DNA of 32,318 bases from Actinacidiphila guanduensis (GTDB lineage Bacteria > Actinomycetota > Actinomycetes > Streptomycetales > Streptomycetaceae). The stretch is from assembly GCF_900103985.1 (NCBI RefSeq), contig NZ_FNIE01000025.1:1-32318 (forward strand). Direction: 5' to 3'. Of this stretch, positions 8,663-30,172 are shown piece by piece. The notes beneath the pieces were generated by a model, which was not told the DNA's origin, did not search any database, and saw only the letters and a program-made list of their open reading frames with translations. The number at the start of each line of letters is the position of its first letter. Position 1 is the first letter of the stretch. A program made the translations under genes and the position numbers.

Positions 8663-9658
8663 TTACTGCAGGACACTCATCACCTGCAGTCGACCGATGG
8701 CGTCGGCCGTCCACAAAGAACTGTCCCAGACCGCGGTGAACCGCTTGACCAACCCGCCCTCGTCGACGACGAGGGCGGTATTGCCTCGCGGGGCCGCGGA
8801 CGGACCCACCCATTCGTAGCCACCGCCCCACGCGCCGCCGACGACGTGCCGCAGCGCCGATCCTGCTCCGTAGGGCAACTGTCCCAATGCCGAAGCCCAG
8901 TAGGCTTCGAGCGACACGCGCCCGCCGATGCACACGTGCAAGGCCAGGTCCTCGAAGACAACGTCAGGGTGGACCAAGGAGGCAGCCAGCGAGACGTCCC
9001 CAGAGCTGAGCGCCCCACTGAGTTTCTGGACAGTGGTACGGATCGCCGTTTCTGCCCTCTCTCCGACCTTCTCCTCCCCGAAGTCCGTTGGGAACTGCGC
9101 GGCCGGCGTTCGCTGCTCCTGGATTCCGGCCAAAGTGAAGGCCCGACCGTCCCAGTAGTCAATCCAGCGCACGATCTTGCCGTTCCGGAAATCAACGGCG
9201 CCCAGAGGACGGATCTCATGGCCGAACAGTTCGGGGGTGTCGGTGAAGCATACGAGCGCACTCCTCGTGTCGCCCAGAATGCGGGTGGGGTAGGACGCGG
9301 CCGAACTGGGCCAAGTGGGCATCAGCTGCGCAAACAGGTCGTAGAGATCCTGCCAGCTGTACCAGGACCAGCCCAGGGTGGCGTCCACATAGGTCATGTC
9401 CCGCGCGAAATGCGCCATGGTGGCGGTGACGTCTCCGGCGGACTTGGCCTCGAAGTAGGAGCCGAACAGTCGCACCACTTCCGGGGTGGCATGAGATACG
9501 TCGACCTCGCGGCCGAGGATGGTGGCGGTGCGCTGTGGTGCGGCCGGTGTTGTGGCGCGGGCGCCGCCGGCCGTCACGCCGACAGCCGCTGTGGCGCCGA
9601 GCGCCGTGGTCAGCAACTGTCGCCGATTGGGGCTCCGGGTGCCGAATGGTCCACCCAC
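8663..9658 (-). CDS. Secreted protein with two NTF2/SnoaL-like domains
   Basis: I choose GTG 9658 because AAGGAGAT lies just upstream; an in-frame ATG 75 bases earlier has no such signal. The 331-residue product begins with a twin-arginine export signal: SPNRRQLLTTALGA (Arg12-Arg13), a hydrophobic stretch and an A-R-A cleavage site near residue 35. Two NTF2-like cone folds follow. The first is about residues 50-170: TPEVVRLFGSYFEAKSAGD, DMTYVDATLGWSWYSW, FGHEIRPLGAVDFRNGKI. The second is about 205-325: TAIRTTVQKLSGALSSGD, DVVFEDLALHVCIGG. SnoaL-like folds act as isomerases, hydrolases or binding proteins; the exact activity cannot be read here. The gene is intact though its neighbours on both sides are broken. 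Export implies a role outside the cytoplasm. Confidence 0.85.
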   Translation of the reverse strand: MGGPFGTRSPNRRQLLTTALGATAAVGVTAGGARATTPAAPQRTATILGREVDVSHATPEVVRLFGSYFEAKSAGDVTATMAHFARDMTYVDATLGWSWYSWQDLYDLFAQLMPTWPSSAASYPTRILGDTRSALVCFTDTPELFGHEIRPLGAVDFRNGKIVRWIDYWDGRAFTLAGIQEQRTPAAQFPTDFGEEKVGERAETAIRTTVQKLSGALSSGDVSLAASLVHPDVVFEDLALHVCIGGRVSLEAYWASALGQLPYGAGSALRHVVGGAWGGGYEWVGPSAAPRGNTALVVDEGGLVKRFTAVWDSSLWTADAIGRLQVMSVLQ

Positions 9659-9704
9659 GGGATCTCCTTGTGTGAGTTCTTTCAGCGTGGAAGAGGTACC
9701 GCGT

Positions 9705-10118
9705 TCACCATGGCATGGAGGAGCTGACCTCATGCGTCAGCCCCGCGATGTCCGATTCGGTGTAGACGTGGCGCGGAGGTGTGGCGAAGGTGGCGTAGGG
9801 ACGCAGCCGCAGAGTGACTCGTTCTTCCCTTGCGGCGAGTTCTGTCGCCTCGGCGCGGCGTGACGGGTCGAGGGCCCGTCCGGCCATGACGCCCATGATC
9901 CGGAAGAATACGTCCGCCGCGAGCCGGGGATCGTCATCGACGGCTGCGTCGCAGTAGACATTCAGATAGGTGGGCGGCCACTGTTCGTCGAGCACACACG
10001 GGGACACCTTGGGGTTGCGGCGCACCGCGGCCGCTTTTCCGCGCGCCTTCATCGTGGAGACGAGGATGTCACTTCCGTCGGTCACACAATACAAGGTGGT
10101 CATCGCCGGTCCACCGCG
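9705..10118 (-). pseudogene. PPOX-class flavin/F420-binding domain fused behind the amidohydrolase
   Basis: From about GRGGPAMTTLYCVTDG the sequence is a pyridoxamine-phosphate-oxidase-like (PPOX) split-barrel protein: ILVSTMKARGKAAAVRRNP, VSPCVLDEQWPPTYLNVY, DPRLAADVFFRIMG and RPYATFATPPRHVY, ending at TGA 9705. Proteins of this kind bind FMN or F420 and reduce or oxidise small molecules. Its own N-terminus (roughly the first 30-40 residues) is missing, and the frame runs without interruption from the amidohydrolase upstream, so the two were joined by a deletion near 10110-10121. The C-terminal part looks intact. Whether any product is made depends on the frameshift further upstream; I treat it as a remnant. 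Confidence 0.72.
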
Positions 10119-11338
10119 CCCGGCCTGGAAGACCACATGGCCTTCGGGATTGAGCACAGGAAACACGGTGGGTGAGGCCGGGTTGTGCAGCAGGACGAAA
10201 TCCGCCTCGCACCCTGGTGAGATGTGGCCGATGCGACTGTCCAGGCTCAGGGCGCGCGCGCCGCCCAGGGTGGCGTACTCAACCACCTCGGACGCACGTA
10301 GGTGGCAGTGGGTCAGTGTCTCGCCGCTGCTGTGCGACATTTGGTGTTCCCAGGCTCGGGTGGCGTTGAGGGTTGCTCTCATGGCGCTGAACATGTCACC
10401 GCTCCACCAAGCGCTGGTGTCGGTCGACAGCGACACCGGGATACCGTAGTGCTTCAGGCACCACACGGGCGGATATCCCTGTCCGGCACTGCACTCGCTC
10501 TCGGTCGCCACCGACACGTGCCCTCCGGTGTCCGCGATGAGCCGGTAGGACTCGCGCGAGAGCGTCGCCGCGTGTACGTAGATACTTGTGTCACTCATGT
10601 AACCGTGTTGGAAAAGAACGCGGATGCCGTCGTCACCGGACACGCCCCACACGCCGGCGTGCGAGGTGACCGCCAGACCGAGTTCTCGGGCCGTACGGAA
10701 GGCGTGCTCCTCGGGAAAATCCGGATCGCCGCTGAGGTCGATCGCCAACTGGCATCCAAGTCTGTCCGGGCTTCCGTCGAAACGACGCCGGAAGAAACCA
10801 CGGAACTCGGCACCACTGGCCCATGCCGCCCTCTTGTCACCAGCAGGTTCCCGTAGGCGAGGACGAATCGGCCCCCAGTGCCCTCCAAGGCGTCAAGTGC
10901 CGCCTCGGCGTGTTCGACGGTTTGCAAGTTGTGCGACCAGTCGACACTGGTCGTGACACCGGCATCCAGCGCCTCCAGCAGGTTGCCCGCGTAGATGTCC
11001 TGCGGGCGGAAGAGCCGCGCGTGGGGGGCGTAGAAGAAGTCGAAGTAGTCGGTCAGCGTCCAGTCCGCACCGAATCCGCGCAACGTGGTCTGCCACATGT
11101 GGCGATGGGTGTCCACCATGCCCGGCAGCAGGATGCCACCGCGCGCGTCGATCTCGAATGTCCCCTCGGGCCCCTGCAGGTTTCTGCCGATCTGCGCCAC
11201 GACCCCGTCCACGACCAACACATCGGTGTCGGCAAGAGTCCCCAGTGCGGGGTCGACGGTGATGACCGTCGCACCCTTGACGACGATCGGCCGGCCATGG
11301 CGAGGAAGGGACTGCGAGCCGGAGCGGGCGTCCAGCAT
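10119..11338 (-). pseudogene. Amidohydrolase (atrazine chlorohydrolase/guanine deaminase-like), frameshifted and 3'-truncated
   Basis: Starts at ATG 11338 with AGGAGAG ten bases upstream. N-terminal frame: VVKGATVITVDPALGTLADTD, then PGMVDTHRHMWQTTLRGFG with the HxH metal site. A frameshift near 10820-10840 breaks it after YGNLLVTR; the next frame gives FRRRFDGSPDRLG, VTSHAGVWG (metal-binding His), IYVHAATLS (second His), VSLSTDTSAWW (catalytic Asp) and the TATA-box-like C-terminal barrel LGGARALSLDSRIG, PGCEADFVLLHN. All four metal and catalytic positions of the mononuclear amidohydrolase family are present. The usual last 40-50 residues are replaced by a PPOX domain. The family removes amino, chloro or other groups from rings. 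A clear palindrome for the neighbouring GntR regulator lies in front of it. Confidence 0.82.
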
Positions 11339-11386
11339 GCGATGGCTCTCCTGGGTGTCGAAGCGAGCGAGGAGCCTGAGAACTCA

Positions 11387-11402
11387 AATCATTATGATGA
11401 TT
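11387..11402. promoter_or_regulatory. Palindromic operator AATCAT-N4-ATGATT
   Basis: A perfect 6+6 inverted repeat with a 4-base centre, wholly AT-rich in GC-rich DNA, 49 bases upstream of the amidohydrolase ATG and just downstream of the GntR-family gene. FCD-type GntR regulators bind short palindromes of this size. It is the most likely control site of the amidohydrolase operon by the adjacent regulator. Confidence 0.65.
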
Positions 11403-11499
11403 AACCAGTGTGCGGGGCGTCTCCCGGCACGTCAAGCAACCGTCGCGCCATATCCACGCGAGGAACAGGCCGGACAGCGCCCCCGGACGCCACGTCCCC

Positions 11500-12255
11500 T
11501 TACATGGAGCCGCTTGTGTTGTGCAGTCCCACGAGGCGGAGTGCCTCGTCGTGATCATGCGCGGCAATGGCGTCCACAAGTTCGCTGTGCAACCGGTACC
11601 GCTCACGCAGATACTCCGGGAGAGGTTGTTCCCGGACCGGGAGCACGGCCAGCGTGTGCGACTCGATGATCTCCAGCAGACCGAGGTAGAAGTGCCGGAG
11701 CAACGCGCCGGGGCTGACTTCTGCGATCCGCGCGTGCAGCCGCCAGTTCGCGTGGACGAACGCCACGGAGTCCTGCTCCTCGGCGGCCACACGCATCGCG
11801 TCCACCTGTTCGCGGAATCGGGTCACATCCGCCAGTGAGGCATGCCAGACGGCGTCGTGGATCAGCAGGGGATCCAAGGCGTCGCGCAGTCGAATCGCCT
11901 CGGCGACATCTGTCCGGGCAGCGTCCAAGGAGAGAACCGAGTTGCCGAGCCGCACCAGGGCGGACTGCTCAGCCGCGAACAGACCGCCGCCCGGGCCCGG
12001 GCGTACGGTGATCAGACCGCGTGACTGGGCCAGTCGGAGTGCCTCGTTGAAGGAGCCCACCGACACTCCGCACAGGGCCCGAAGGTCATCCTTGGATCCG
12101 AGCCTGCTTCCAGGCTCGACTCCCGCCACGAGTTGCGCGATGCGTGCGGCGGCCGCCTCAGCGCGCTTCACGCCTGCGCTGGCTGCCGCGCCGTCGTTGC
12201 GACGGCCGGACCGATCGTCCGCAACGCCCTGCGCCATCTGCACCGTCTCCCGCAT
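11500..12255 (-). CDS. GntR-family transcriptional regulator, FCD subfamily
   Basis: I choose ATG 12255, giving 251 residues; ATG 12237, with GGGAG upstream, is an alternative, and longer in-frame starts have no family sequence. The winged helix-turn-helix covers about residues 30-100: IAQLVAGVEPGSRLGSKDDLRALCGVSVGSFNEALRLAQSRGLITVR is the classical GntR pattern. The C-terminal FCD ligand domain runs from about 115 to 245. Its metal-ligand histidines are recognisable: His174 in WRLHARIAEVS, His223 in RLHSELVDAI and His245 in GLHNT. FCD regulators sense small organic acids and usually repress a neighbouring catabolic operon. It points the same way as the amidohydrolase, with the palindrome at 11387 between them. 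The gene is intact although its likely targets are broken. Confidence 0.9.
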   Translation of the reverse strand: MRETVQMAQGVADDRSGRRNDGAAASAGVKRAEAAAARIAQLVAGVEPGSRLGSKDDLRALCGVSVGSFNEALRLAQSRGLITVRPGPGGGLFAAEQSALVRLGNSVLSLDAARTDVAEAIRLRDALDPLLIHDAVWHASLADVTRFREQVDAMRVAAEEQDSVAFVHANWRLHARIAEVSPGALLRHFYLGLLEIIESHTLAVLPVREQPLPEYLRERYRLHSELVDAIAAHDHDEALRLVGLHNTSGSM

Positions 12256-12386
12256 GTGCCGCGCGTCTCCGCGGCGTCTGATGCCTGCGGCCACCACAGC
12301 GGCGCGCCGTGGCAGATAGCGACAATCGTAACGTGGGACGAAGACCGGCGGAGGAGGGCCTCGACGCACGGCCAAAGACATGAAGG

Positions 12387-13316
12387 TCACTGCCGTGCGC
12401 TGTGGCTTCCGGTCATGAGCGAGGCAAGGTCCTCGGGAGAGAGGAAGGACGGTGACGGAGGGGGGCCCAGGCGAACAGACCTCTGGCACCTTCGAGCGCC
12501 TCGGGCGTCCACAGTTGGTCGTCGACAATGCAGTCCATATCGGCGTACTACTCGCTGAAGTTGCCGGCCGGGTCCTTCAGATACCAGAAGAAGTTCGATC
12601 CGGCGGGGTGGCGACCCAGCCCCCAGACGTGCCGGTCGGGATGCCCCTCGAGCATGGACATCGCGCCGCGACCGACCTCGTCGATGTCGTCGACCCGCCA
12701 GGAGGAATGGTGCAGGTAGGTGACAGGTGCCGCGAGGACCAAGATGTTGTGGTGATCCGTGGACCAGCGGAGGAACGCGCCGCGATCCTTGATGTAGTCC
12801 GAGGACTTGAATCCCAGACCGTCGCGGAAGAAGGCAGTGGTGGAATCGAAATCCACAATACCGAGGACGACGTGTCCGAGCTTGCGGGGACGTACCCGAT
12901 CGGAACGCAGGATGCCTGAAGGCCGGGCTCCGGTCCGCTCGGCGCGACCGGGGCCGTTGTGCGCGACGGCCGGCACCGGCCTCTGCGTGAGGCGGGGGAC
13001 GACCTCCATCCAGTATCGCCCGTACGGCGGTGGCCTTGTCGTGGGCACTCAGTGCCGATCCATCGACGCGGCAGTCGACGCCGAGCCGACGCAGGCGGGA
13101 AGCCGCCGCGGCCAGGTCGTCGTGGGTGTCCACGCCGACACGCACCTCGACCAAGCGGCGCCAGGGTGCGTTGACGATGTGCAATTGGCGGCCGGCGTCG
13201 CGAGTGGCGAACCACCCTCCAGCCTCGGGCGTCAACCCGAACTCGGCATAGTAGGCCGCGGTGGAGGCAACATCGGGCACCCCCATCGTGATGGAAGTCA
13301 GTCGGTGCAGTGCCAT
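12387..13316 (-). pseudogene. VOC-family extradiol dioxygenase-like protein with three lesions
   Basis: ATG 13316 follows GAGGGAG. Frame one reads HRLTSITMGVPDVASTAAYY, GRQLHIVNAPWRRLVEVR (first vicinal-oxygen-chelate half) to about 13010, where the frame shifts to MEVVPRLTQRPVPAVAHNG, RPRKLGHVVLGIVDF, FFRDGLGFKSSDY and TYLHHSSWRVDDID. The second half keeps H-x-V, the HHS metal-region pattern and the glutamate in NFSE. A TAG at 12548-12550 then replaces the tyrosine of FSEYYADMD, and a last shift in the six-G run at 12460-12465 leads to PPPSPSFLSPEDLASLM. Restored, it is about 309 residues, normal for type I extradiol dioxygenases. These open catechol-type rings. Its operon partner was the FAH gene, of which only a tail remains upstream. 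Confidence 0.8.
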
Positions 13317-13349
13317 CGGGGCTCCCTCGGTCACTCGGTCCGGTCGTGC

Positions 13350-13432
13350 TCACGCCTCGAAGGTTTGGCGCAGTTCGCCGATGCCCTCGATCGTGCTGAT
13401 GAGTTCATCACCCGGGGCCAGCCAGCGCCGTC
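13350..13432 (-). pseudogene. Fumarylacetoacetate hydrolase-family C-terminal tail
   Basis: The last 26 codons before TGA 13350 read RWLAPGDELISTIEGIGE followed by LRQTFEA, the typical last strand pair of FAH-type hydrolases and hydratases (L-x-PGD-x-V-x-x-x-IEGIG-x-L). Everything upstream is replaced by a YdeP-type molybdoenzyme fragment. FAH-family enzymes act after extradiol dioxygenases in ring degradation, which fits the VOC gene that begins 34 bases downstream on the same strand. Confidence 0.65.
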
Positions 13433-14044
13433 GAGCGCGGCCGCCATGGTGTCCCGGATACGGTCGTAGTCCTCCGTGTACGCCTCCCAGGAAGTACTGC
13501 TGCCGGGGAGCGCGGCCCGTGCCATGCCGGCGATGATCGCGGGTTCGGACAGCAGGTGCGCAGAGGCGGGCCTCTTCATGCCGACGGACAAGTGCACCAT
13601 GCTCATGTAGTCCTCGACGGACACGGCCTGAAGTCCGTGCCGCTGGTGATCCTTCTCCGTGCGCCCGAGACAGGGAAGCATCAGTGCCTTCTTGCCGTGG
13701 ACCAGGTGACTGCGATTGAGCTTGGTGCTCACGTGAACGGTGAGCTCGCATCGCCGCAGGCCCGCGGAGGTGTAGGCCGTGTCCGGCGCGACCAGGACGA
13801 AATTCCCGCCCACCCCGATGAACACCTTGACGGTGCCCTCGTTCATGGCCTTGATGGTGTCCACGGTGTCCACGCCGTGCTCGTACGGCGGGACGATGCC
13901 GCAGACAGCGGCGAGGCGGTCCAAGAAGGCCGGGCTGGGCCGGTGATCGATTCCGCACGTGCGGTTGCCCTGCACGTTGCTGTGACCGCGTACCGGCGAC
14001 GGGCCCGCGTCCTCCCGGCCGATGTTGCCCCGCAGCAGAAGCAA
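13433..14044 (-). pseudogene. YdeP/FdhA-type molybdopterin oxidoreductase, internal fragment
   Basis: About 204 codons of clean family sequence: LLLLRGNIGREDAGPSPVRG, HSNVQGNRTCGIDHRP, YEHGVDTVDTIKAMNEG, VKVFIGVGGNFVLVAPDT, STKLNRSHLVHGKKALM, LPCLGRTEKDHQ, VSVEDYMSMVHLSVG and SEPAIIAGMARAALPGS. These match the C-terminal-middle part of YdeP-like, formate-dehydrogenase-alpha-like molybdoenzymes of about 770 residues. HSNVQGNRT and LNRSHLVHG are strong signatures. Both ends are missing: the 5' side stops at about 14044, 71 bases before the possible leader peptide of the polyketide operon, and the 3' side is joined to an FAH tail. No frameshift lies within it, so the deletion may be recent. This is the third molybdoenzyme remnant in the window. 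Confidence 0.83.
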
Positions 14045-14063
14045 AGTGGAGCATTTACATCGA

Positions 14064-14076
14064 GACGGAGTCCGTC
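14064..14076. promoter_or_regulatory. Small palindrome upstream of the polyketide operon
   Basis: GACGGA-G-TCCGTC is a perfect 13-base palindrome 95-107 bases before the carboxylase start and inside the short gap that must hold the operon promoter, if there is no transcription from further left. I see no clear -10/-35 pair nearby. It may be chance in such GC-rich DNA. Confidence 0.25.
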
Positions 14077-14114
14077 CGGCGACGCCCCGCTGACTCGTCC
14101 CTGGGCCGTGTGAC

Positions 14115-14174
14115 ATGAATTACGCAGTGATCAGCGAACAGACCATGGGCGAGGAGGCGTTGAGACGGGCGTGA
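14115..14174 (+). CDS. Possible 19-residue leader peptide coupled to the carboxylase gene
   Basis: An ATG at 14115 opens MNYAVISEQTMGEEALRRA, and its TGA at 14172-14174 overlaps the GTG start of the next gene (14171-14173) in a GTGA arrangement. The ribosome-binding site of the next gene (GAGGAGG, 14151-14157) lies inside this frame and 13 bases from the GTG, a rather long distance, so ribosomes ending here could re-initiate on the GTG. No obvious ribosome-binding site precedes the ATG. I recognise no known peptide. It may equally be chance. Confidence 0.3.
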   Translation: MNYAVISEQTMGEEALRRA

Positions 14175-15643
14175 GCACCCCACGGTTCGAGACCGTTTCG
14201 CTGCAGCCGGAGCCCGGGGAGCAGACGGCACTCGTCGCGTATACAAGTCGACAGGCGGAGAAGGCCGGACAGCGCGCGGAGGCGGTCCGCCGTCAGCGGC
14301 TGAGAGGTTTGCTCTCCGCGGAGGAGCGGATCCGGGCACTGCTGGACGCAGGCTCTTTCACCGAATTGGGCTCGCACGCCGTGCACCGGTCGTCCGCGCC
14401 GGGACTCGCCGAACGTCACCCCCCGGGGGACGCGGTGGTGACGGGGCATGGCACGGTCGGCGGTCGTCCGGTCTGCTGTTTCGCGCAGGACTTCTCGGTT
14501 TTCGGAGGAAGTCTGGGGGAGGTCGTGGGCGAGAAGATCCTCCGGATCATGGAGCTCGCCATGGACGCGGGCGCACCCGTCATCGGGATCAACGACAGTG
14601 CCGGTGGCCGCATCCAGGAGGGGCCGGTCGCCCAGAGCCTGTACGGCCAGATCTTCGCCAGGAACGTCCAGATGTCCGGCGCTGTCCCGCAGATCTCGCT
14701 GATCACCGGTCCGTCGGCGGGTGGAGCGGCGTACTCCCCCGCGCTCACAGACTTCGTCGTCATGGTGGACGGACTGTCCCACATGTTCGTCACCGGCCCG
14801 GAAGTGACTCGCCAGTCCATAGGTGAGGTGGTCACTCTCGAAGAGCTCGGTGGCGCGCGCATGCACAGCGTCCGGGCGGGAACCGCGCACTATCTGGCGG
14901 CCACCGAGACGGACGCTTTCGCCTGGACCCGGGCCCTCATCGGGTATCTGCCGCGCGTCGGAGAGCGTATGCCGTGCCTGAGGCCGCCGGAAGCCGCTGC
15001 CGCGACGGCCCTCGCGTCCGCCGCGGAGGTTCTCCCGCAGGCGGGTGAGGGCCGCGATGCCCGGCACGCTCTGGCAGCGCTGCTGGACGACGGGGAGAGC
15101 CTTGAGGTGCACGCCGGTTACGCGCCCAGCGTGGTGGTGGCGTTCGGCCGGCTGAATGGTTGCTCGGTCGGAGTCGTCGCCACCCAGCCCCTGGTGGACG
15201 GCGGGGCGCTGACGGCGGATGCCTGTGACAAGATCGCCCGATTCGTGCGGACGTGCGATGCCTACGGGCTCCCCGTGCTCTCGCTCGTCGACTCCCCCGC
15301 CAGCAGTCGCGGCGGTGTTCTTCCCGGCGTCGACCGGAGCGGGGCGCGTCTGCTGTACGCCTATGCGGAGGCGACGGTGCCGCTGCTGACCGTCACCACC
15401 GGTGAGTCCGCCGGTCTCGCCCACACGGCACTGGGCTCCCGTCGGATCGGCGGCGACCTCCATCTGGCCTGGCCGGCGGCCCGTATCGACGGGCACGATG
15501 TCTGGACGGCTGCCGGCGACGGTGTCGTCGACGAGGTGCTGCTCCCGCACGAGACCCGGCCGCACTTGCTGCGGACCTTGTGGTTGCTGAGGAACAAGCG
15601 CCCCCGACAGCCACCAAAGAAGCACGACAACCTCCCGCTGTGA
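14171..15643 (+). CDS. Acyl-CoA carboxylase beta (carboxyltransferase) subunit, PccB-like
   Basis: A complete 490-residue protein, somewhat shorter than typical PccB (about 530). It transfers CO2 from biotin to an acyl-CoA, giving a malonyl-type extender unit. N-terminal crotonase-like half: AEAVRRQRLRGLLSAEERI, HPPGDAVVTGHGTVGG, FAQDFSVFGGSLGE, NDSAGGRIQEG, and the oxyanion loop GPSAGGAAYSPALTDF (180-195). C-terminal half: SLVDSPASSRGGVLPGVD, GGDLHLAWPAARID and the family tail PPKKHDNLPL. The second oxyanion loop, normally GGAYD, reads GLAHT here (415-419). In Streptomyces PccB the aspartate of that motif (Asp422) controls acyl-chain choice; here it is threonine, so an unusual acyl-CoA is likely. 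No biotin-carrying alpha subunit is nearby. It leads the polyketide operon, 154 bases before the first synthase. Confidence 0.92.
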   Translation: MSTPRFETVSLQPEPGEQTALVAYTSRQAEKAGQRAEAVRRQRLRGLLSAEERIRALLDAGSFTELGSHAVHRSSAPGLAERHPPGDAVVTGHGTVGGRPVCCFAQDFSVFGGSLGEVVGEKILRIMELAMDAGAPVIGINDSAGGRIQEGPVAQSLYGQIFARNVQMSGAVPQISLITGPSAGGAAYSPALTDFVVMVDGLSHMFVTGPEVTRQSIGEVVTLEELGGARMHSVRAGTAHYLAATETDAFAWTRALIGYLPRVGERMPCLRPPEAAAATALASAAEVLPQAGEGRDARHALAALLDDGESLEVHAGYAPSVVVAFGRLNGCSVGVVATQPLVDGGALTADACDKIARFVRTCDAYGLPVLSLVDSPASSRGGVLPGVDRSGARLLYAYAEATVPLLTVTTGESAGLAHTALGSRRIGGDLHLAWPAARIDGHDVWTAAGDGVVDEVLLPHETRPHLLRTLWLLRNKRPRQPPKKHDNLPL

Positions 15644-15797
15644 GCGCATTCGGCGGCCTGGACCGCCCACAGCTCCCTCGGGGCCGGCGTGATGCCTTTC
15701 CGCCGACTCGCCTCCTCCGCTCCGGCGGCGCCGACCGGGAATCGCCTCGGTCGGGGTACGCGTCCCCGAACGGGGCCACGACGAAAGCTGATCACCG

Positions 15798-29423
<13,626 letters not shown>

Positions 29424-29431
<8 letters not shown>

Positions 29432-30170
29432 ATCCCGGTGGCTCCAGCGGTTGGAGCCCCGCCCCAACGCCCCGCTGCGCCTGTACTGCTTCCCCCATGC
29501 AGGGGCTTCGGCCGCCGTGTACCAGCCCTGGGCCGCGGAGATGCCCGCCACGGTCGAGCTGATCGCCGTTCAGTACCCGGGCCGGGCCCATCGCTACCGC
29601 GAAGCGCCACCGGAGGACATGGCCACCCTCGTCCAGGGGATCCGCGACGCGCTGGCCGAGGACATCCGCGGCCCGTACGCGCTGTTCGGTCACAGCATGG
29701 GAGCGGCAGTGGCCTTCGAGACGGTCCGGGCACTGCGCGACGCCCACGTCCCGGAACCCATGCATCTGTTCCTGTCAGGCCGCACCCCAACAGGCACCGG
29801 GCTCCCCGACGGGCAACCGCTGAAATCCCCGCAGGACGCGCTCTCCCTCCTCCGTCGCCTCGGCGGCACACCGCCCGAACTGCTCGAGGATGAAGAGGCC
29901 CGGGCTCTGCTGCTGGCCGCCTTCACCGCCGACTGGCAGCTGATGCGCGCCTACCGTCACACGGCGCCCGAACCTCCGCTCGGCTGTCCTGTCACGGCGA
30001 TGGCCGGCGCCCAAGACCCGATCACCGACATCACGGACGCAGCAGCCTGGGCCACCGTGACGACCGGCCCTTTCCATTTGCTTGTCTTCCCGGGCGACCA
30101 CTTCTACCTGGCAAAGCGTTCTCATGAAGTCGTCGCCCACCTGTCGCGAACGCTGTGTCAGGTCGGTTGA
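29424..30170 (+). CDS. Type II (discrete) thioesterase
   Basis: 248 residues, starting inside the last codons of the second synthase (8-base overlap), so the two are translationally coupled. The alpha/beta-hydrolase fold is clear: RLYCFPHAGASAAVY (the YCFPHAG oxyanion motif, 21-27), AVQYPGRAHRYRE (48-60), the nucleophile Ser91 in FGHSMGAAVAFE, Asp198 in AGAQDPIT and His226 in PGDHFYL. These three make the catalytic triad. Length and sequence are normal for editing thioesterases that clear wrongly loaded or stalled acyl groups from carrier proteins of polyketide and peptide synthases. Because neither synthase has its own thioesterase domain, this protein may also release the product; this second role is inferred. 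It is the last complete gene of the operon. Confidence 0.94.
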
Positions 30171-30172
30171 CG

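Noticed and set aside
15644..15797. A small gene between the carboxylase and the first synthase
   Set aside because: Open frames here have no ribosome-binding site and no recognisable sequence. The gap fits an ordinary intergenic spacer in an operon.
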